Shown: in pieces, positions 15,701 to 22,395 of the stretch
How the letters are laid out: every line of letters starts with the position of its first letter
Numbering within the stretch: the first letter of the stretch is position 1
Assembly: GCA_017399305.1 (NCBI GenBank)
Contig: JAFQDK010000049.1
Span: forward strand, 1 to 33,182
Reading direction: 5' to 3'
DNA length: 33,182 bases
DNA from: Clostridia bacterium
GTDB taxonomy: Bacteria; Bacillota; Clostridia; Oscillospirales; CAG-272
The notes under the pieces: generated by a model
The model's input: the letters and a program-made list of their open reading frames with translations, nothing else
What the model was told of the DNA's origin: nothing
Databases searched by the model: none
Translations under genes and position numbers: made by a program

Positions 15701-17946
15701 TATGCCTTTACCTGAGTTGCGTCAAATACAGTTCCGTTTGCGAATGTACCGCCGGTAACGGAAACGGTATAGTCACCACGCATAACCTGTGTATATGCAA
15801 CCTCGTCATCGTATGCACCGAAAAATCCACCGTTGAATGTACCACCGCTGATATTTATAGCGATATCACCGTCAATTGCGTAGTACTTACGATCGGATGC
15901 GACCGTGTTGGAAATCTTTACACCGGTTGCAATTACACAACTTCTTGCGCCTACTGCATATACAGGGCATTCAAATCTACCGCCACTGATAGTGAGCGTT
16001 GCGTCATTTGCAAGAATAGACATGCCGGAAACGCTGAAGTAGTTATTGAATGTACCGCCCTCTACGGTCACGCTCACGGGTGCCGCAACAGAGCCGAGCA
16101 TATCATTGTACTCAGAGCGGTAGTTGCCTGCCGTAAAATTGTCAAACGTACCGTTTTTAACGGTTATAGCATACTCTGTTTCGGTGATTGCATCCGCATT
16201 TACCGTAAGAGCAGTTGAATCAACACCGCCGTAGAAATCCAGATTGCCGTCTACGGTGAAGTTTTCACCGAAGGTTACATTTCTGTATCCGCCGAAAATC
16301 TTTGCATCGGTTGCCTTTATGGGAAGGTCAAATGTAACCGATGTGCCGTTTGTATTTTTTGGAAGAATAATATCTGCCGAAACGGTAAGGATCGCTTCTT
16401 TTTCAGAAGTAATTACAAGATCCTTTTCCTTTTCATCAAAGGTAATATCCTCACTTACTGTTGTATCACCGCAAATTACAAGAGTTCCACCTGTGTATGC
16501 ATCAAGAGCATCTGCAAGAGATGTGTATGCTCCTTCAGTATTGCCTGTACCGTCAACATAAATTTTATCCTCGGTAACAGGAGGAATATACTCAACCGAA
16601 GTATACACAGTAGAGGTTCCGCTTGCAGAGGTTTCCACAACGTAACCTTCAACCGTCTTGGTTGTAACGGTACCGTCACAGGAAGCAACCGTAACACTCT
16701 TATCTGCCGCAAGGTCAACGGTTGCATCACCCTTGACAGGACCTACATTACCGCCCGAAAGTGTAACTTTTGTTGTGCCGCTTACACTACCGCCTCTTGA
16801 AAGTGCAGAAACGGTGGATGTAATAGTACCACCCTTGATTACAACCTCGGTATCACCTGTAAATCCACCGTCGTAGCCGCCTGCATAGAGTGCACCTGTG
16901 AGTTTTGCATTGCCGTCAAACTCAACATAGCCATAGCCTGTGATAGTGCTTGCATTGAGTGCGCCTGCACATACATATCTGTTTGTGCCTACGGTGGCAT
17001 TATCCTTAACGATTACGCAGATACCGCTATCAACGGTTGTAACATTGCCGAAGTAGCCGCCAGCATAGATGTTTCTTGTAAGCTTTACATTGTCGCCTAC
17101 GGTAATGGTGATGTCACCTGTTGTTGTAACGTTTGAATAGCGGTTAGCACCAAGAATATTCGCAGCAGACTGTGCATTGCCCGACATATTGATTACAATG
17201 TCACCGGTAAATGTACAAGCGGTAGCACCGGAAAAGCCCATTGTACCGCCGATAACGCCCATATAGTCTGCAATTTCGTCGTACTTATTGTACTCGATTA
17301 CTGCATCGCCTGAAATATTAAGCGTTGCGTTACCGGTAAAGTTACCCGTGCGGTTACCGCCGGTAAGAACAGCTTTAATAGTACCGCCGCTGAAATCTAC
17401 GGTGGAGTTGCCGTTAAATGTGCCAGCAAAGTTACCGCCGAATACTACAAACCATGTACCGCTCTTGATAACGACATGGCTGCCTGTACATGTGCCCGAA
17501 GCTTTACCGCCAATGATGGACGGATAGCGATTATTTGAAGCAGGAACTGTAACAACATTTTCGCCTATGGTAATTTTGTTGCCGTTTGCAATAATACGTC
17601 CGTTGGATGTATGAGTTGAGTTCAAAGTGATATTGTTAAACTCAATCTCACTTGCAAGAGTGAGCGAACGTGCAAGAGTAAGCACCGCACCGTTTTCGGA
17701 AGTAACGGTTACCTTGCCGTTTACTTTGGCAAGTGTCACTCCTGCGCTTGCCGTGCCTACAGTAGTGTTACCGGAAACGATAACAGTACCGCCGTTCGGC
17801 AGTGCCGAAACCGCACTCTTAAGGTCGGTATATGCGCCCTCTGTTGCACCTGTCCCGTCAAGGTAAACGGTATCTGCCGCAAATGCAGAAAGAGAGAGGA
17901 CAGCACATAAAACCGCCATGATCAATAGTAAAAATTTCTTATTCAT
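9772..17946 (-). CDS. Giant secreted dockerin protein: beta-helix repeats + SGNH hydrolase + M14 carboxypeptidase
   Basis: A 2724-residue exported protein. Residues 1-24 are a signal peptide. Repeat modules starting near 25, 460, 1002, 1257 and 1493 open with a DGTG-x-T-x-GAYT-like strand. They continue with Gly/Asn/Thr-rich turns (GG-x-x-G-x-F-x-G-N) typical of right-handed beta-helices. Inserted at about 780-995 is an SGNH/GDSL esterase-like domain (Ser793 in GDSIT, GTND block, Asp967/His970 in DKLHPS). At about 2165-2420 is an M14 zinc carboxypeptidase: HGNE (His2192, Glu2195), NPDG, NRD, His2289 in CHE and Glu2385. The C-terminus (2673-2724) is a type I dockerin with two calcium loops. 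The start at 17946 follows GGAGGTT. The combination suggests a cohesin-docked degrader of acylated glycans or glycopeptides; this is inference. Confidence 0.9.
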   Translation of the reverse strand: MNKKFLLLIMAVLCAVLSLSAFAADTVYLDGTGATEGAYTDLKSAVSALPNGGTVIVSGNTTVGTASAGVTLAKVNGKVTVTSENGAVLTLARSLTLASEIEFNNITLNSTHTSNGRIIANGNKITIGENVVTVPASNNRYPSIIGGKASGTCTGSHVVIKSGTWFVVFGGNFAGTFNGNSTVDFSGGTIKAVLTGGNRTGNFTGNATLNISGDAVIEYNKYDEIADYMGVIGGTMGFSGATACTFTGDIVINMSGNAQSAANILGANRYSNVTTTGDITITVGDNVKLTRNIYAGGYFGNVTTVDSGICVIVKDNATVGTNRYVCAGALNASTITGYGYVEFDGNAKLTGALYAGGYDGGFTGDTEVVIKGGTITSTVSALSRGGSVSGTTKVTLSGGNVGPVKGDATVDLAADKSVTVASCDGTVTTKTVEGYVVETSASGTSTVYTSVEYIPPVTEDKIYVDGTGNTEGAYTSLADALDAYTGGTLVICGDTTVSEDITFDEKEKDLVITSEKEAILTVSADIILPKNTNGTSVTFDLPIKATDAKIFGGYRNVTFGENFTVDGNLDFYGGVDSTALTVNADAITETEYAITVKNGTFDNFTAGNYRSEYNDMLGSVAAPVSVTVEGGTFNNYFSVSGMSILANDATLTISGGRFECPVYAVGARSCVIATGVKISNTVASDRKYYAIDGDIAINISGGTFNGGFFGAYDDEVAYTQVMRGDYTVSVTGGTFANGTVFDATQVKAYAGDSKKASITYADTYDFSVERFDSVNGEEITYDEPLRMAFIGDSITEGYAPASEGVDRLYESYPAVLADLISNSREVIASNYGISAAGILKATSYYYPDYLAYNLLTEETDADYIVVALGTNDSFAGGTTGAQIEFETNYTDLLETLGALPETDKVYVTNALVRDNEGLGQMRVSAVVRPTQERIAKVFANASDKFVFVDLYGLTLADAKAGNLMSSDKLHPSKVGLAKMAEVLYGVIFEGDAATVDTYKRNDIYVSANGTPYGVGTKDDPTSRLNIAFAMLKDGEEATIHIEGTVAYSVSIFIPVTPSKLTIVGEGSDATLQNGSTSFKIGCDVKFDNIILATTASTEIYGCYNDIEMTDSVKLSGDWSFFAGHNIYAEGATNAAHDTVESASDAKDCNIVLNCSGSFKNFAFGNRRCAGRAPFGTYSGDLTAYIGENVAITGTDYVGIVGQNYLSGTVIAEMPETLTLSEYAPTATVTSPIVYDASNNTGTVTVKTYEVEVEEAPTTVYVDGTGKTDGAFTSFTEAYAALSDEGGTIVIAGDTALGTSTAGVTLAAKNGKVTIKGENGATLTFARSLRVSSDIEIDDLHIHSTILASLAGRNNIIMQGHTLTIGDGVTMTKDESALWPAIVGGQDASTTYDTHVVIKAGTWQDIWGGGYSGTFAGKSNVEVSNATVIGTLTAGSRSGTFSGSGTLTLDLRNSKTVTAATFGADPVLLVDEGYEGALVGNTYLQRLPVDMTPKTVYLDGTGNTDGAYTTFAEALANMPGGGTIVVCGDIYINSALTISTGGELLITSVYDGKDYTDNAAIKVANNIELGCNVTFKDVTLDKVATGNDFIIANGYKLVIDEGVYCRNILATNYITIVGGAYSGTFEGNSDITVKSGYFRNIYGGNYNGTFKGNSNINFLGGYVDNMITGGSFMGNFEGDATTNIGGDAVVVYSSTGSGVNGGCCGSGSTAYTFVGDIYVNLYDSARVNQNVYGTSRYSNVTTTGNVYITVKDDAFVYQNLYAGGYAGTLNGSTSVIMDGGWVGVNLAAGSRGGTVNGDTYLEVNGGQINYYATNLHSSYSDVAGEYSVLGGGLTGNVTGNTTVNINGGDIYGNVYGGAKSTGTVGGNSTVTVTGGSVMCGIYADGATAGSVAGTKTLNIDLSKGGTFAVGLSMSVNNLIGGGKLILFPEATVTANTFSGNVELEINGAPQARNYISAEGADGASVSYTAQGSEKFVSDGGKFGISSEGYYAKTKVVYKHLDGVEIYPRAGLATDTARIAADEKTETSTVFYLTPGLYNVVIYHTQEDYKRTYLYVKGDKEEMVLDYTSYTPATFAGFEALHFLENTLEIYNTYYRTDNLVGYETPDSPFFNNNREGTRRFTSNDEMNAFISEKVASCDYAYAFDLFTTVGGTTVPVVIFTKDDIPAGATLEDVANTVTATKGRDIMMVVAQAHGNEPSGGEGALAMISELCGEYGDELLTGNVGAVIIVPRLNPDGSEAFTRVNSNGVTVDSGKKIDNLNRDYAMLSGPEVSGTVYVFDLFAPTVFIDCHEAPLDPQWGDSYTLTDIYDVGIMSSGSLNNPHVDVSSVIKGNYEDRSVRNIDIITDVLGDIETVGLRPYYYQTPSAAPCNHTPFGVINGAYSFLIEVPGISGGDAVFERRVFSQVTALKSIFNYAKNSNGEMAREVNEARENTAHSAQKFDVDAPIVLQHSYTRHDSATFIWNNPLVAADATMVRAENNTKYYVQDIAMKYRARPTAYVLSADTTGIDKVLATLDRQGIDYYELEAGVTLTLKQYSGNASTATLGNAADVTFANGAYIIPVDGYRAYFISVLFEPECHDSGEEIATFVQAGYITASDIYRSEESYIAAKLGLEGTYAEVAVGDKVVANAVVDGVTFNDVDTESGNTYVVKATDTLVLNFTDGTSKTYYYSNILGDTDGDKNVTMIDAMNILSAIVNKTSVENADMNNDGVVNLLDVIRVFKVLVK
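12000..17874 (-). repeat. Internal protein-coding repeat modules of the giant gene
   Basis: Four clear module starts encode nearly the same line, (T/K)-(V/I)-Y-(L/V)-D-G-T-G-x-T-(E/D)-G-A-(Y/F)-T, at about 17874, 16569, 14178 and 13470; a weaker one is at 14943. Each leads into a GGT-(I/V)-V-(I/V)-x-GD strand and then beta-helix coils. Some coils are paralogous at the DNA level: about 17113-17142 and 12714-12743 share a tract containing GTTGTAACGTTTGA. The modules point to growth by segmental duplication. The left boundary is approximate. Confidence 0.75.
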
Positions 17947-17981
17947 TTTCAACCTCCGTTTGAAAATTTTTCTACATATAT

Positions 17982-18010
17982 AGTATAAAACAGATAAATC
18001 CAACTATCAA
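17982..18010 (-). promoter_or_regulatory. Sigma-A promoter of the giant gene
   Basis: Minus strand TTGATA (complement of 18005-18010), exactly 17 nt, TATACT (complement of 17982-17987). It ends 35 nt upstream of the ATG at 17946, with GGAGGTT as ribosome binding site (complement of 17951-17957). Confidence 0.78.
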
Positions 18011-18024
18011 GGGGAAGATTTTTT

Positions 18025-18048
18025 GTGAAAAGCATACATCATTTTCAC
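18025..18048. promoter_or_regulatory. Inverted repeat between divergent promoters, candidate operator
   Basis: GTGAAAA (18025-18031), 10-nt spacer, TTTTCAC (18042-18048). The 7-bp arms are perfect. The site lies between the -35 boxes of the giant gene (18005) and of the regulator gene (18058), where a regulator could act on both. TTGTGA recurs as a half site near 18070. Confidence 0.4.
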
Positions 18049-18052
18049 CCAC

Positions 18053-18081
18053 TTGAATTTTACTTTAGTTTGTGATACTAT
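18053..18081 (+). promoter_or_regulatory. Promoter of the divergent regulator
   Basis: TTGAAT (18053-18058), 17-nt spacer, TACTAT (18076-18081), followed by GGGAGG at 18091 and the ATG at 18104. The predicted leader is only about 16 nt. Confidence 0.55.
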
Positions 18082-18103
18082 CATTGCAAAGGGAGGTGGG
18101 AAA

Positions 18104-19237
18104 ATGCCGATATTTCTATGCTACGATCCAAAGAAAAGAACTACACCCTGGACTCAGGAAAAGTACCGCTCAATGACAAACGAGTTTGCTAAAAGGAGAA
18201 TAAAGTATTTTTCCGTTTCCTCGCCGGAAGAACTTGAAAAACATCTCGAATTATACAAAGGCGAATCTTCCTCTATCGTTTTCTTTCCTGCCTCTGAAGG
18301 CGAAAGAAAGTATTTGTTTACCCGCTACAGTAAATTTGATGTCAACCGTATTATCTTTTCGCATCAGGATGTAGACGTAGCCGAAACCAATTTCAGCTAC
18401 ATAATGAGCGACTTTTACGGCGATATGAATATTGCAATTTCTCACCTGAGAGAAAAAGGCTGCAGAAAAATTGCACTTTTCAACGCCAATCCATACTCAT
18501 ATCACGACCGTATGCGAATAGAAACATACAAAAAACTTATAGACCACGAGCCTCTGTTGTTTACCACAGATAATAAGATATACCCTGCTGCCGAGCAGCT
18601 TATGAAATGTGACGAGAGAATAGATGCTATTCTCTGTGTAAACGATTTTGTCGCTTTTTGCCTTATGCTGATGCTTGACGCTTGGGACAAAAATTGGCAT
18701 AAAAAAATACTCTTGCTCAGTTTTTCAAACTCTATTCTTTCAAGCCTGTGCACACCGTCGCTGACATCCATCTCATATAACTACACCGATGGTGGAAAAG
18801 AGGTTGCTACAATCCATCGCACTCTTGAAAAAAACAAGCGAATGGCATATATGCACATATTGATGAAAAGTCAACTTGCAGCAAGAGAAACTACGGACCT
18901 TGAAAATCCGTGCGGCATGGTATTTTCATCATTTGGTGAATACAATTACGACAGAATAAAAAGCACGATTACGCCGCAGAGCAAATGCATGCTGCTTGAA
19001 AAACTGCTTGCAATGTCGGAGGACAGCGACCTTGCAATAATGCACGGTCTTATCGAAGGTGCAACACTTGCCAGAATAGCAGAACGCCTATATTTATCGA
19101 GAGATACGATAAAATACCGTGTACGTAAATTCAAAGAGCATCTCAAATGCGACTCTTCAAAGGAGCTTACAGATCTCCTTAAAAAATGGATAGATCCGGT
19201 CAAACTTGAAAAAATGATAATAGAAAAAAGAGGTTGA
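18104..19237 (+). CDS. Transcriptional regulator: LacI-like ligand-binding domain with C-terminal HTH
   Basis: A 377-residue protein. Residues about 1-265 resemble the periplasmic-binding-protein-like sensor of LacI/GalR regulators. Landmarks are MSDFYGDMNIAISHLREKGCRKIALF, DAILCVNDFVAFCLMLML and SLTSISYNYTDGG. There is no N-terminal LacI helix-turn-helix. Instead a helix-turn-helix is predicted at about 319-345 (LARIAERLYLSRDTIKYRVRKF), resembling LuxR/PucR-type motifs. The start at 18104 was chosen because GGGAGGTGGG precedes it; the upstream in-frame TTG lies in the promoter. It is divergent from the giant gene and convergent with the GH43 lipoprotein, so it probably controls one or both in response to a sugar. 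That is an inference. Confidence 0.83.
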   Translation: MPIFLCYDPKKRTTPWTQEKYRSMTNEFAKRRIKYFSVSSPEELEKHLELYKGESSSIVFFPASEGERKYLFTRYSKFDVNRIIFSHQDVDVAETNFSYIMSDFYGDMNIAISHLREKGCRKIALFNANPYSYHDRMRIETYKKLIDHEPLLFTTDNKIYPAAEQLMKCDERIDAILCVNDFVAFCLMLMLDAWDKNWHKKILLLSFSNSILSSLCTPSLTSISYNYTDGGKEVATIHRTLEKNKRMAYMHILMKSQLAARETTDLENPCGMVFSSFGEYNYDRIKSTITPQSKCMLLEKLLAMSEDSDLAIMHGLIEGATLARIAERLYLSRDTIKYRVRKFKEHLKCDSSKELTDLLKKWIDPVKLEKMIIEKRG

Positions 19238-19260
19238 TGAAGAACATCAACCTCTTTTTT
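19224..19260. terminator. Bidirectional rho-independent terminator
   Basis: A 16-bp perfect stem (19224-19239 with 19245-19260) closes an AAGAA loop and is flanked by A6 and T6. It ends the plus-strand regulator, overlapping its last codons (stop 19235-19237). It also ends the minus-strand GH43 gene, whose stop is 19262-19264. Confidence 0.9.
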
Positions 19261-19261
19261 T

Positions 19262-20767
19262 CTATTTTTGTCTTGCAGTTATCATAGCAATCTCGGTGAG
19301 CGCGGCATATTCAAGACCTTCTGCCGTATGAACAGTGATTTTAATATCCTCAACCAAAGTTCCCTCAGGGAGGTTTGAAAGATTTGCACAAATCGGATAA
19401 TCGGCGTGAACATACTCAAGACCGCTTATCTGATACTGGCCGTTTATAAGCACATCAATACTACCGGACACATACTCGGGATTTGTAGATGAATGCAACC
19501 ATACCGATGTAAGCGCAGTAGGTGTATCAAGTTTTATTTCAACAGTTCCACCATCTGCCATGGAGAAAATTCCTTCAAAGCCGCCTTTAGCAATTCCGTC
19601 AAAAAGATGGTCTACGCTTGATTTCGACTCAAACTCAGCTTTTTCGCCGCTTGCTGTATACGTGAAGCCGTCATTAACATGGAAAAATCCGTTCACACCA
19701 GAAGGAAGCGGACGGCGACTTTCACTTGGTCCGTCAATGGCAAGCGTGCCATCATCATTAACAACAAGGCGGTCGATAGCAAGGCTACGTCCGTGTTCGG
19801 TTGTAGGAGGTATGGTGTGAACATGATAAACCACATACATCTCGCTGCCGTCGGGCGAACGCAAAATGTTGCAGTGACCGGGGCCGGTGACAGTCTTTCC
19901 GTTACCCTTGAGGATGCATGCATTCTTTGGCTTTTCAAACATCTTAAGCGGACTGTCAGATGTTGCATAACCTACAGAGTAATGTTCGGACTGATAGAAA
20001 TTCGCGCTATAGAGAAGATAATATACACCGTTCTCCTTAAAGACTACCGGACCTTCATTCCAAAGGGTATTTCCACTCTTAAGCTCCCAGTTTTGCTCAG
20101 GTGTTGAGATAAGCACAGGCTCACCTATAGTTCCCGAAAAATCGCGCTCCAACTCAATCGCCCATGTCTGACTTGTCTTTTTACCGTTTACAATATTAGT
20201 TGAACAGTCCTTTGAGTAGTACATATAAATTCTGCCGTCATCGTCAAAGAACAAACTGCCGTCAATCAGGCTGAATCCCTCAATCGAATAAAAAGGTTCA
20301 CCCGGCTTTAGCGGCTTAAATTGACCGTTGGGCGTATCGCAGACCGCAATCTCGATAGAATGAATATTGTTATGCCCCTGGGCAGAGAAAATGAAGTAAA
20401 ACTTTCCGTTATACTCATACATCTCAGGTGCCCAACCATTTTTCGCCGCCCAGCCAAGATCAGAAAGTTTTATTATAGGCTCACTCTGCTTTTCCCAAAA
20501 AAGCAGATCCTTTGATGTGCGTACAGAGAATTTAGATCCGCCGGTGCTATAGAGATAATACAGACCGTCATGCTCTAATATGAACGGGTCGGCTGCGCTA
20601 TCGGTTATCTTGTTAGTGTAATAGTATCCCGGCATAAGTCTGCCGTTTTCTATCTCTGTTACCATAGCAGGCTCCTCTATCATATCCGGCGCCACCTCTG
20701 TTTTATTGCATCCGAAAAGCAAAAGTGCAGTTACAGCAATTAAGAACAGCTTTAGTATTCGTTTCAT
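19262..20767 (-). CDS. GH43-family glycoside hydrolase lipoprotein with C-terminal sugar-binding-like domain
   Basis: A 501-residue lipoprotein: the signal peptide ends in a lipobox LLFG-Cys20. A five-bladed beta-propeller of glycoside hydrolase family 43 follows. Its three acidic residues are visible: Asp60 (SAADPF, base), Asp169 (LIDGSLF, pKa modulator) and Glu238 (NEGPVVF, acid). GH43 enzymes act mostly on arabinan, arabinoxylan or xylan; the exact substrate is not readable. The last 130 residues look like an F5/8-type discoidin or similar beta-sandwich. The start at 20767 is chosen because the ATG four codons upstream overlaps the GGAGA site. A consensus promoter sits inside the end of the upstream gene. 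It has no dockerin, so it is membrane-anchored. Confidence 0.9.
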   Translation of the reverse strand: MKRILKLFLIAVTALLLFGCNKTEVAPDMIEEPAMVTEIENGRLMPGYYYTNKITDSAADPFILEHDGLYYLYSTGGSKFSVRTSKDLLFWEKQSEPIIKLSDLGWAAKNGWAPEMYEYNGKFYFIFSAQGHNNIHSIEIAVCDTPNGQFKPLKPGEPFYSIEGFSLIDGSLFFDDDGRIYMYYSKDCSTNIVNGKKTSQTWAIELERDFSGTIGEPVLISTPEQNWELKSGNTLWNEGPVVFKENGVYYLLYSANFYQSEHYSVGYATSDSPLKMFEKPKNACILKGNGKTVTGPGHCNILRSPDGSEMYVVYHVHTIPPTTEHGRSLAIDRLVVNDDGTLAIDGPSESRRPLPSGVNGFFHVNDGFTYTASGEKAEFESKSSVDHLFDGIAKGGFEGIFSMADGGTVEIKLDTPTALTSVWLHSSTNPEYVSGSIDVLINGQYQISGLEYVHADYPICANLSNLPEGTLVEDIKITVHTAEGLEYAALTEIAMITARQK

Positions 20768-20782
20768 TGTCGTCTCCATCTT

Positions 20783-20812
20783 ATTATAGTTTTTACTTAA
20801 AAAACGTGTCAA
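20783..20812 (-). promoter_or_regulatory. Near-consensus promoter for the GH43 gene, inside the herA-like gene end
   Basis: Minus strand TTGACA (complement of 20807-20812, perfect), 18-nt spacer, TATAAT (complement of 20783-20788, perfect). It overlaps the last codons and stop of the ATPase gene. The expected start of transcription is only about 9 nt before the ATG at 20767. Confidence 0.75.
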
Positions 20813-22271
20813 AGATGCCGCGAACAATCTTTTTGCCAATCTCGCGACCAATAGTGTTGGCAGTGCTATTGACCATTCTTTCTACAGTTGAGGTTCTCTT
20901 TCTGCCTGAAGAAGCTTTTTTCTTTGCCTTTTCTTTTTCCTTTTCAGCCTTAGCTTTTTCTTCGTTTTCTTTCTTTTCTCTTTCGGCATTCTCCTCGGTC
21001 AGCACTTCGTACGCAGACTCATTGTCCTCTTCATTACTGTACTTTTCACGGTACGCACTGGCAAGCACTGTAGACTGCAAAAGCACATCATCGATAGCAG
21101 ACATACTACTGCGCGGAGGAAGAATATTTGCACGTTCCACAATAGTGGGTATACCCTTTTCATCGAGCACGGAAACAAGCGCCTCGCCTGTACCGAGCGA
21201 CTGAATTGCCTCGGCAGTATCAAAAGCATCGTTTGCGCGGAAGGAGTTTGCCGCCGCACGCAATGCCTTTTGATCATGCGGAGTGTATGCACGGAGCGCA
21301 TGCTGTACTCTGTTACCAATCTGCCCAAGCACGCTATCCGGAATATCTGTAGGATTCTGAGTAATGAACCAAACGCTGACCCCCTTTGAACGAATCAGGC
21401 GCGCAACCTGCTCAACCTTATCCACAAGCGCCTTTGGGGCATCATCAAAAAGCAAATGTGCTTCATCAAAGAAGAACGCGAACTTAGGTTTATCAAGGTC
21501 GCCTGCCTCAGGAAGCATATCGTAGATCTCAGAAAGCATCCAGAGCAAAAATGTACCGTAAAGAATCGGATTCTGAAACAGCTCAGCACATTCAAGAATA
21601 TTCATGTAACCCCTGCCGTTTTCATCCCACTCAAACCAATCGGAAAGCGAGAGTGATGGTTCGCCAAAGAACTGCTCACCGCCGGCATCTTCAAGCGCAA
21701 GAAGTGCGCGCTGTATTGCACCGACAGATTGTGAAGAAACGTTGCCGTATGTAAGCTTAAATTCGCTTGCGTTGTCACCTACATACTGTAGCATTGCACG
21801 CAGATCCTTGAGGTCAATGAGCAACAGCTCGCGTTCATCTGCTACGCGGAACACGATGCGCAACACACCGCTTTGGGTATCATTGAGCCCTAGCAATCTC
21901 GCAAGAAGTTCAGGTCCCATCTCGGAAATGGTAGTGCGGACAGGCAGACCCTTTTTGCCGTAAACATCCCAAAACTGCACAGGGTATTTACAATAGGTAT
22001 AATCCGTAAGTCCCATCGTATCAATACTGCGGCGGATATGCTTGTTCTCCACACCCTCGGTGCACATGCCTGACAAATCGCCCTTGATATCGGCAAGGAA
22101 TACAGGCACTCCCATGTCACTGAAAGATTCTGCCAAAACTTTCAGAGTTACTGTTTTACCTGTACCGGTAGCACCTGCAATAAGACCGTGACGGTTTGCC
22201 ATTGAAGGTTCGAGATACACACGGTTCTCTCCCGTAGCAAGCCAGACTTTATGTATATCCTTTTGATACAT
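20793..22271 (-). CDS. HerA-like ATPase (DUF853 family)
   Basis: A 492-residue P-loop ATPase of the HerA/FtsK-type DUF853 group. Walker A is GATGTGKT (residues 33-40) and Walker B is [12 protein letters not shown] (about 265-276). Sensor-like [28 protein letters not shown] follows. These proteins are hexameric motors, but the substrate of this subgroup is not established. Residues about 420-455 form a highly charged Lys/Glu-rich helix, and the C-terminus ([22 protein letters not shown]) is a conserved amphipathic tail. The start at 22271 has an AAAGGAG site. No nuclease gene (NurA) is nearby, which argues against a canonical HerA-NurA pair. It is transcribed from its own promoter. Confidence 0.92.
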   Translation of the reverse strand: MYQKDIHKVWLATGENRVYLEPSMANRHGLIAGATGTGKTVTLKVLAESFSDMGVPVFLADIKGDLSGMCTEGVENKHIRRSIDTMGLTDYTYCKYPVQFWDVYGKKGLPVRTTISEMGPELLARLLGLNDTQSGVLRIVFRVADERELLLIDLKDLRAMLQYVGDNASEFKLTYGNVSSQSVGAIQRALLALEDAGGEQFFGEPSLSLSDWFEWDENGRGYMNILECAELFQNPILYGTFLLWMLSEIYDMLPEAGDLDKPKFAFFFDEAHLLFDDAPKALVDKVEQVARLIRSKGVSVWFITQNPTDIPDSVLGQIGNRVQHALRAYTPHDQKALRAAANSFRANDAFDTAEAIQSLGTGEALVSVLDEKGIPTIVERANILPPRSSMSAIDDVLLQSTVLASAYREKYSNEEDNESAYEVLTEENAEREKKENEEKAKAEKEKEKAKKKASSGRKRTSTVERMVNSTANTIGREIGKKIVRGIFDTFFK

Positions 22272-22301
22272 GATATTCTCCTTTAAAGGTATATTTAATT
22301 T

Positions 22302-22331
22302 ATTATATCACGCAAGTTACAATTACGTCAA
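22302..22331 (-). promoter_or_regulatory. Promoter of the HerA-like gene
   Basis: Minus strand TTGACG (complement of 22326-22331), 18-nt spacer, TATAAT (complement of 22302-22307) with an extended -10 TG one base upstream. It is located 30 nt before the ATG. Confidence 0.72.
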
Positions 22332-22359
22332 TACACAGTCAACTGCTTTTAACATCAAA

Positions 22360-22391
22360 AACGGCACAGTCGTTGATACGACTGTGCCGTT
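22360..22391 (-). terminator. Rho-independent terminator of the long housekeeping operon
   Basis: A perfect 14-bp stem (22360-22373 with 22378-22391) and a TGAT loop, followed by T-rich sequence on the minus strand, 4 nt after the mrp stop codon. Confidence 0.85.
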
Positions 22392-22395
22392 AATA

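Noticed and set aside
12000-17874. CRISPR array or tandem DNA repeat
   Set aside because: The repetitions are in-frame, divergent protein modules without constant spacer length.
18025-18048. Rex-type redox operator
   Set aside because: The arms resemble part of a Rex site (TTGTGAA...TTCACAA), but the 10-nt spacing is too long and the outer bases do not fit.
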